A DNA stretch of 64,000 nt from Cliona cf. orientalis (Eukaryota > Porifera > Demospongiae > Clionaida > Clionaidae): NCBI GenBank assembly GCA_963930775.1, contig OZ005701.1, forward strand, positions 6,021,669 through 6,085,668, in the 5' to 3' direction. The notes beneath the pieces are model-generated. The model was not told where the DNA came from. It saw nothing but the letters and a program-made list of their open reading frames with translations, and did not search any database. Positions 59,201-64,000 of the stretch are shown piece after piece; position 1 is the stretch's first letter, and each line of letters opens with the position of its first letter. The translations under genes were made by a program, and so were the position numbers.

Positions 59201-61826
59201 GAACCCTGTTCAGGTGCAGGGTATGTAGCTAATTCAGTACTCCTGATATTGAGCAGGCATACACACTGAGACATGCTATAGATCTACACGTGCATGAGTC
59301 ATGCATGCTTGTAGCGGTGAGGGTTCTGCACTCTTGTGCATTCATTTTTAGCGGCACCTAAAATTATTAGAAATTACACAGCACATCCATACATCCCTAT
59401 GCTTGCTTTTTGTGTAGCTATATTATTGGGTGCAGAAGCATAATTATTACAATCACGTGACTCAAAGAATATCACCAGATTAAACGGTCAACATCAATAG
59501 GAGCATGATGATGGAAATGTATGGACTGGAGAAGATGTACATGTATACACCATGCAAACACTGTATAAGGAGAATCTGATGTGCTACTTGATTGTAGCAT
59601 GATACCATGCAGTAAGAATTTCAAACTATTAAATTGTTCAATGTACTCTTTTGCCATTGAAAATTCTATTTAATTTAGACACCTCCTATAAATCAATCTG
59701 ATTGGTCAGAATGTTACAACCATGGTACAAGTATTACTGTAATGGTTATACCATGCCCACGAGGGCTGTATGGGATTTATTGCCTGAGCCTGCCCTCCCA
59801 ACGTATTGCTGGTCTATCAATTCAATACAGCATCTACCATAAAGTCTGGTTAATAAGTGCACCATGTTTATTATTAAGTGCATATTTTTAAATAAGCGCA
59901 TGCTTCCTGTTACTAATAAGTGCATGCGCCCAATAAAGATAATACCATTCGATCAAGATGTTTTCCATGCTTTATATGGCAAGAACTAATTCACCAACCT
60001 ATTTTCGGATAGCCAGCTGCACGAGATCGGCTATAGCTACTCAACAATGCGATGTTCCACTGTGACGGATTCGGACTCTTCACCTTGATTTTCAAAGCGA
60101 GTCTCACCAAAGAAGTCAGCTATTTTTCCATCGTTTTCTTTCAGCAATGGCTTCCGATCATACTCCCATGAACTATTACAGAGTTTATTCCAAGAATCGC
60201 TGTATTCATAACTTGCTAGCTTTGTGATTGAGTGCGCGAACGTGCTGGCAGTGGGCGGGGCCAAAACTTCATTCTCTACTAAGCGCACATCGTCTAATAG
60301 GTGCATGTTTCCTTACCACCGAGAGTAATAAGAGCATGCACTTATTATCCAGACTTTACGGTATGTGCAATTGGATTGCACAATGCAATGTAATACTGCA
60401 TGTATTCCAAAGTACACTTCTAAATAAGGGTATACCATCCAACCAACCTTCCCAATAGAAATTGATGCATATGATGCCTTAGAACTTCATATAGTATGCA
60501 ATGGGACTTCATCACAAGTAACCCCTTGCTCTGACCTTCAAACGCCAATATTCCAATGCAGCCAATAGTATCACACTTCCTGGAATGAACTAATAATATT
60601 AATAATATAATAATATAACAGCTGGGACATATTTTAATTGACACTTACTAACTGCTTTAAAAGCACAATTTTGTGCTATAATTGTTGTAGCTGATGTCAC
60701 TTCCCTTTCAGACCAGTTTATCTGACCACAAACTCCACAGGGGGAGTTAAGATCTCCAGTGAGATGGCAAACTCCAGAAAGATCTGTATTAAATCTTTCT
60801 GAGGAAGGTATTTTTAGTACGTGCTGTAGCTCAACAGGAAGCTTAAAAGGAATTCTTTTTGTTGAAAGTAATTGGTTCTGAGGACTCTTACTAGCTGTTG
60901 GTTCCTTCGCTTGTTGTGAGTCTATAACAAACTTTAGTATTTCCGGAACATCACCAGTACTAAGCTTTAAAATGTGCTGAATGTGTGCGCAAGTACGCTT
61001 TTGATTTTTGCAATGGTTACTGAGACATACTGGACCACGTTCACTTGGTACAACAATTCCCATTGGTAAGTCTGTATTATCTACTTTTATACAGACTGCT
61101 CCTTCATTCCCAATGGAAAAATAGTCAGAATATTCCTAGCATTAAAATATTGTTTTAACAAAATTACTTTGGATATGTAGTACTAGTACAAATCAATGCC
61201 TCACCTCATCAGATGGAAACTTGGGTCCTTTAGCTGCATATGAGTGATCTGTGATGATATAAATACAGTTAATATCCTTTGGTTCACAACAGAGATTTGT
61301 AACCAAGGTCTGATATTTAGTTGGATAATGCATTCTGAAAACAGTAGAATATTTATATTGTCCATTTTGCTGACCTTCAAAATCATGCTGTGGTGAAATG
61401 CCATATACTCCATCTATATCTTCTTCAGCTATTTTTCTTATTACTGTAATATGGAGACATTCAGGTAATTGTGTAGCAGCCTCTTCAAAAGTAGTGTCAA
61501 CACGTGAAGATATGCTATCAATTAATTCCGCCCTCCTGACATCACAGCTACACCAGTACACCCAGTGGTGGTCACCAGAATAACACTTTCCAGCACGAGT
61601 GACGAACACGAAGCTACGTGGCTATAATTATGTATAAAATATTTATAAAGTTTCAGAGCTAATTTTTACAGCTTACTTTCAAACACTTCCTTTGGACACA
61701 AAAATCTTGCAAGACGAACTTTTTCAAAGTGTTGTCACAAAGTGAAATACCGTTATTGCTCTTTAGCTCATACATGTAAATTTCAGTTACAGAAAGTTCA
61801 GTCCTGGTATTACTGTGATCACTCAT
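50259..61826 (-). CDS. KDZ-type (HMGXB3-like) transposase gene, about 887 aa
   Basis: Minus-strand exons: 61826-61677, 61621-61205, 61135-60649, 60589-60448, 53865-53707, 53644-53522, 53429-52768, about 51008-50667 and 50440-50259. Most junctions are canonical and in phase. The start is MSDHSNTRTELSVTEIYMYE. A Cys/His-rich segment (CLSNHCKNQKRTCAHI) is SWIM-like. The catalytic-like region has VVIMDATSLAF, SVIIYDNACNLHQYILNREP, LVDRFHWPNHTGCSAGYKLD and QIVEQSNSLL. These are hallmarks of Kyakuja-Dileera-Zisupton transposases and of HMGXB3-like proteins; D, D and E candidates are all present. Two oddities: the donor after 53522 reads ATAAGT instead of GTAAGT, and exon 8 is disrupted at its 5' end by a 484-bp element, so its normal acceptor is lost. 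The only in-phase acceptor I find is inside that element (CATCCAG, 51009). The gene may be an old transposase, a domesticated gene, or recently broken. Confidence 0.72.
50946..51429 (+). mobile_element. Composite TIR element with VNTR and tRNA-like module (copy 2)
   Basis: Perfect 20-bp inverted ends GTAACGACGCAAATGCGATC and GATCGCATTTGCGTCGTAAC are flanked by a 7-bp direct repeat ACAAATT (50939-50945 and 51430-51436). Inside, four or so VNTR units (GGGAGGGGCTGGGAGGTCTG, GGTTGCGAATGGTTAGCAGG; 51028-51215) are followed by a tRNA-like block (GGTGGCCGAGTGCTTGG, GCGGGTTCGAATCTTGCC; about 51280-51345) and a T-rich tail. It is inserted at the 5' edge of exon 8 of the KDZ gene. Core and tail match copy 1 at 31350-31745, but the terminal repeats differ. 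Confidence 0.8.
51430..52767 (-). other. KDZ-gene intron, no recognised element
   Basis: Apart from a hairpin near 52550-52606 (AAGTTTGTGGTCAAA and its complement), I see neither a coding exon with matching phase nor a known repeat in this 1.3 kb. Confidence 0.4.
54861..54915. repeat. Imperfect palindrome
   Basis: GTACTAGCAAGGGCTTATCG and GATAAGCCCTTGGTAC face each other around GTCGCCTACGGCGGC. The stem is about 24 bp with a few mismatches. Confidence 0.7.
55650..57120 (-). repeat. Inverted array of the 160-bp repeat, about 9 copies
   Basis: Units read GGTCGATAGTGGAAATGTAT, GGACCGGACCATGTAGC, CAACAAAGCCAATAGCCATA and AGTGTCAAGCCCA, the reverse complement of the 21.3-26 kb array. In relation to transcription of the KDZ gene (minus strand) the unit has the same sense as the first array has in the OTU gene. 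Confidence 0.85.
57541..58031. mobile_element. MITE, 491 bp, TA target site
   Basis: Ends CCGTATAGCTCCAAATTTTC and AAATTTGGAGCTATACGG are inverted and flanked by TA. The interior has repeated TTCGTGA/TCACGAAA words and a CpG-rich centre. It is non-coding. Confidence 0.75.
58396..59346. mobile_element. Foldback-like element with about 200-220 bp inverted arms
   Basis: Arms about 58396-58596 and 59126-59346 are diverged inverted copies: AATGCACTGGAGTGCAGAA and GTACCTGGCTATGTCACTAT on the left, ATAGTGACATAGCCAGG and TGCACTCTTGTGCATTCATT on the right. The roughly 530-bp centre has GGTGATCTGTAATT-like words but no coding. A solo arm is at 18208-18448. Confidence 0.65.
58605..58745. repeat. Fragment of a CACCAAATTAAAA repeat family
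   Basis: It contains TATAGCGGGAAGC, TTTGGCGATTTGGTGAATTC and CACCAAATTAAAACTTACC. A related fragment with CACCAAATTAAAAATTCGCC and CCGCTATACGA lies at 62345-62490 in the opposite order. Both look like pieces of a CCGCTATA-ended MITE family. The first lies inside the centre of the 58.4-59.3 kb element. Confidence 0.45.
59837..60361 (-). mobile_element. Pogo/Tigger-like non-autonomous element with coding relic (copy 2)
   Basis: Ends CCATAAAGTCTGGTTAATAA and TTATTATCCAGACTTTACGG are inverted and flanked by TA. The minus strand keeps the same protein segment as copy 1 (EVLAPPTASTFAHSITKLAS, NKLCNSSWEYDRKP, DFFGETRF). Nucleotide similarity between copies is high over the whole length. It is inserted in the KDZ-gene intron 86 bp from an exon. 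Confidence 0.7.
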
Positions 61827-64000
61827 GGTCTGTATGATTAAAATGCATACATTTTAGTCCCTTTCCTACACTGCACTTATGTATATGCGCTATTATATGC
61901 AAGTGCATATCATACATAACTCCACCCTATGGGTTTCTTCCCTTCCACCGCCAATCGTTGTCTGCTGCTGTCTACATAGCAGGCAATCTCACCACCACTA
62001 TCTGAATCTGAACGAACTACTGGCCGGGAGGGCTTGTACCCTGTGCATATTTGGCCCCCTCCCCAATCTTGGTTGTGTCTACTGCTGAAAGGGAAGGCAG
62101 GGCTGCATACAGGGGGGGGGGTGCACTGGGATCAGAATTCCACATGTAATATGTACAGCACAAATAACATCATTACATACACAAGCAAAAAGAAATCGTT
62201 TGTTATCACAGCATTATTGTGTGATTTATTTACTAGTATATACGCATGGCAGCGGCGCATATACAAAAAATCCTGTATGCAACCCTGACCTTCGGGAAGG
62301 GGGAGGTGGGCTTATTTCCAGGAGGTCAATGTATTATCTGGTATTGCAAAAATTAAAACTTTGGTGATCTGAATACTCACTGCCATAGGCACACATGAAT
62401 GTATCATGTTGGTTGAAATTGGTGAGTTTTTATATCAAATCACCAAATTAAAAATTCGCCAAAGTTTTCCGCTATACGATATTTAGCTACTAGGGAAAAG
62501 GTAAATGTACTTCATAATAATTATTAAAATATGGACTGGGTGATAGACTGAGTCACTAGACAAACCATATCTTTTTTAACTCGAGCATGTACAGTACTAT
62601 GTGTTGTTGACCATGTCAGGAAATATCCGGTGATTATACCTGTATAGAGCCCATTTTCCACCACCCCCCCAATTATAAAATTCTACACTAGCTTAGCAAT
62701 GCTTGCAAAGAATGATCATTAATTTGGGTATTCTAAGCTATAAAGCCCAGAATCTATGGAAGTCATGGTCTCTCAAAGCGATAATCTTCATGGATGCACT
62801 CCTTTAGGGAGTGTGGCCACATCAACTCACCATATCAGAATCCATTAAGATTTTACATGCTGTATCCGTATCATGATGCAGATCATGCATTAGCAAGATA
62901 TCATCGACAAATGGTCCATCTATCTGAGTTTTCACCACTGGTTTCTAAAAGGATAATGAAAACAATGATCATCGTTACGAAAAGTAATACAGTGATAAAA
63001 TTTATGATATAGCTAGAAGTGTAACAGCAACAGCACTAGTACAAAAACTTTTGTTTAAAGTATCGGTGGTGGTAATATAGTTCCCAGTCTCTAAAGAGAT
63101 CTGCTGGAGTAACTAAGCACTGGGTGGGTAGTAAAGATATATTATTATATATTATAAGAGTAGTTACAGCTATATATTATGTACAGGTAGTGGTTAGCCA
63201 ATGATTATGTTATTGAAATGAGTTATTTGGAGGGTTAATACATGGAAGCTGAGAGGGCAATTTCGTTCGATTCCGCAGCCAATATATCCTGCATTAATCG
63301 ATTAAATTTTGTCTCATGCAGATGCAGTATCTGATCGCAACCTGTCGATTGCTGTGGCGGCGTGTATCTTGGGGAAATATGGAAGAGTACTATAAATTCA
63401 TGGCCCACGGAGAGGACCAATCAGTGAGTGGCCCAGTGTCCTAGCTGATCTGGGTATCAACTAGGGTATCCAGACCTGGACCATGGGAAGACTATTGGCA
63501 TGCATGAAGGCAGGTTGGGTGTCGCCATTGCCTGCGGCAACCTGACACTAGTACACTGAGTAGAAAATTGTTAGTGTCACAGCATGTAGGGCTATGGTGA
63601 GGCAACCAGGCTGGGCACCAAAATTAATTCAACGCTCTTCCCACATAAATTTCCCCAAGTTTGTAGTACTAGCACAAGCTAGTGCTAATACAAGACATAG
63701 TGTGGCTTAATAAGTATGCAATAATGAACAAAATTTAATGTTCATATAACATTTGTATCTGTAAAGTTAATGGGCCTTCCGTTTGATTGCTTTGCGCAAT
63801 TGCAAGCTCTCAGGGGGATGTATGGATGTATAGTGATGTAACTCTCGTGGTGGGCAAAGACTGATTAGATCATTTGCACATATATATTAAATTTTCTACC
63901 CTAGGACACTGTTACGTCAATAAACCCTGCAACATACCAGTGAACCCTGCGGAACGCGGAACGCGGGATGCGGGTTGCGGAGCCCCTCATCCTGCAAGGT
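61827..64000. other. Right-hand flank: repeats, no convincing gene
   Basis: The window upstream of the KDZ start shows a G-run at 62111-62119, the CACCAAATTAAAA family fragment at 62345-62490 and a small tandem of GCGGAACGCGGAACGCGGGA at about 63953-63980. A stretch from 63321 (acceptor-like TTGTCTCATGCAG) reads DRNLSIAVAACILGKYGRVL, but it stands alone and is not called. Confidence 0.4.

Larger units (their letters stand above)
53866..60447 (-). other. 6.6-kb intron of the KDZ gene
   Basis: Exons 4 and 5 join in phase 2 (codon AG plus A) across this intron. It is a landing zone for repeats: a hairpin at 54861-54915, the inverted 160-bp array at 55650-57120, a MITE at 57541-58031, the long-TIR element at 58396-59346 and a pogo-like element at 59837-60361. 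A CpG-richer block near 54060-54330 contains CTCGCGAAAGAGGGCCCATG but no clear gene. Confidence 0.55.

Noticed and set aside
63321-63420. Possible exon DRNLSIAVAACILGKYG
   Set aside because: An acceptor-like sequence is present, but no neighbouring exon or donor supports it.

Overview
The window looks like nuclear DNA of an early-branching animal, most likely a demosponge. It is AT-rich, full of short words such as TAGCTAGC, and its genes have many short exons separated by 50-250 bp introns. It carries large families of Ig/FN3/CCP surface receptors, a KMT5A-type SET protein and many small TIR elements. The species call is inference; no rRNA or mitochondrial marker is present.

Layout. (1) 0-2 kb: a decayed TPMT-like methyltransferase fragment and repeats. 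(2) 2.2-18 kb: a receptor cluster of five assembled genes plus relics. Three + strand paralogues (2.2-4.1, 8.7-10.2 and 15.1-18.0 kb) share a signal peptide, Ig, FN3 and CCP (sushi) exons. They differ in their tails: one is decayed, one carries a YEEI SH2-ligand tail, and one carries two ITIM-like motifs, a death domain and a PPPLPPK tail. Two mirror-image Ig-FN3 genes (5.3-7.2 kb minus, 12.0-13.6 kb plus) both predict 305 aa with a short hydrophobic, GPI-like C-terminus. All exon junctions in the intact genes keep phase. (3) 18-20 kb: repeats. (4) 20.1-37.3 kb: a 23-exon + strand gene encoding OTU protease, PHD finger, Ulp1 protease and KMT5A-like SET in one predicted protein. Its two giant introns hold a 160-bp tandem array, a GC-rich island with ETS-like and KLF/Sp1-like words, a LINE end and small transposons. 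(5) 39.7-49.6 kb: a satellite of 189-191 bp monomers with higher-order structure, interrupted by a TIR element whose inverted relative lies at the far end. (6) 50.3-61.8 kb minus: a KDZ (Kyakuja-Dileera-Zisupton/HMGXB3-like) transposase-type gene, convergent with the OTU gene. It is split by a composite TIR/VNTR/tRNA-like element, and its 6.6 kb intron carries a second 160-bp array in the same sense as in the OTU gene. (7) 62-64 kb: repeats and no convincing gene.

How the parts may work together (inference): the receptor cluster looks like a paired-receptor or allorecognition-type locus, with one shared ectodomain joined to inhibitory/death, SH2-recruiting and lipid-anchored ends. The OTU-PHD-Ulp1-SET protein would combine removal of ubiquitin and SUMO with histone methylation. 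Its convergent position beside a KDZ transposase raises the possibility that it belongs to, or derives from, a large mobile element.
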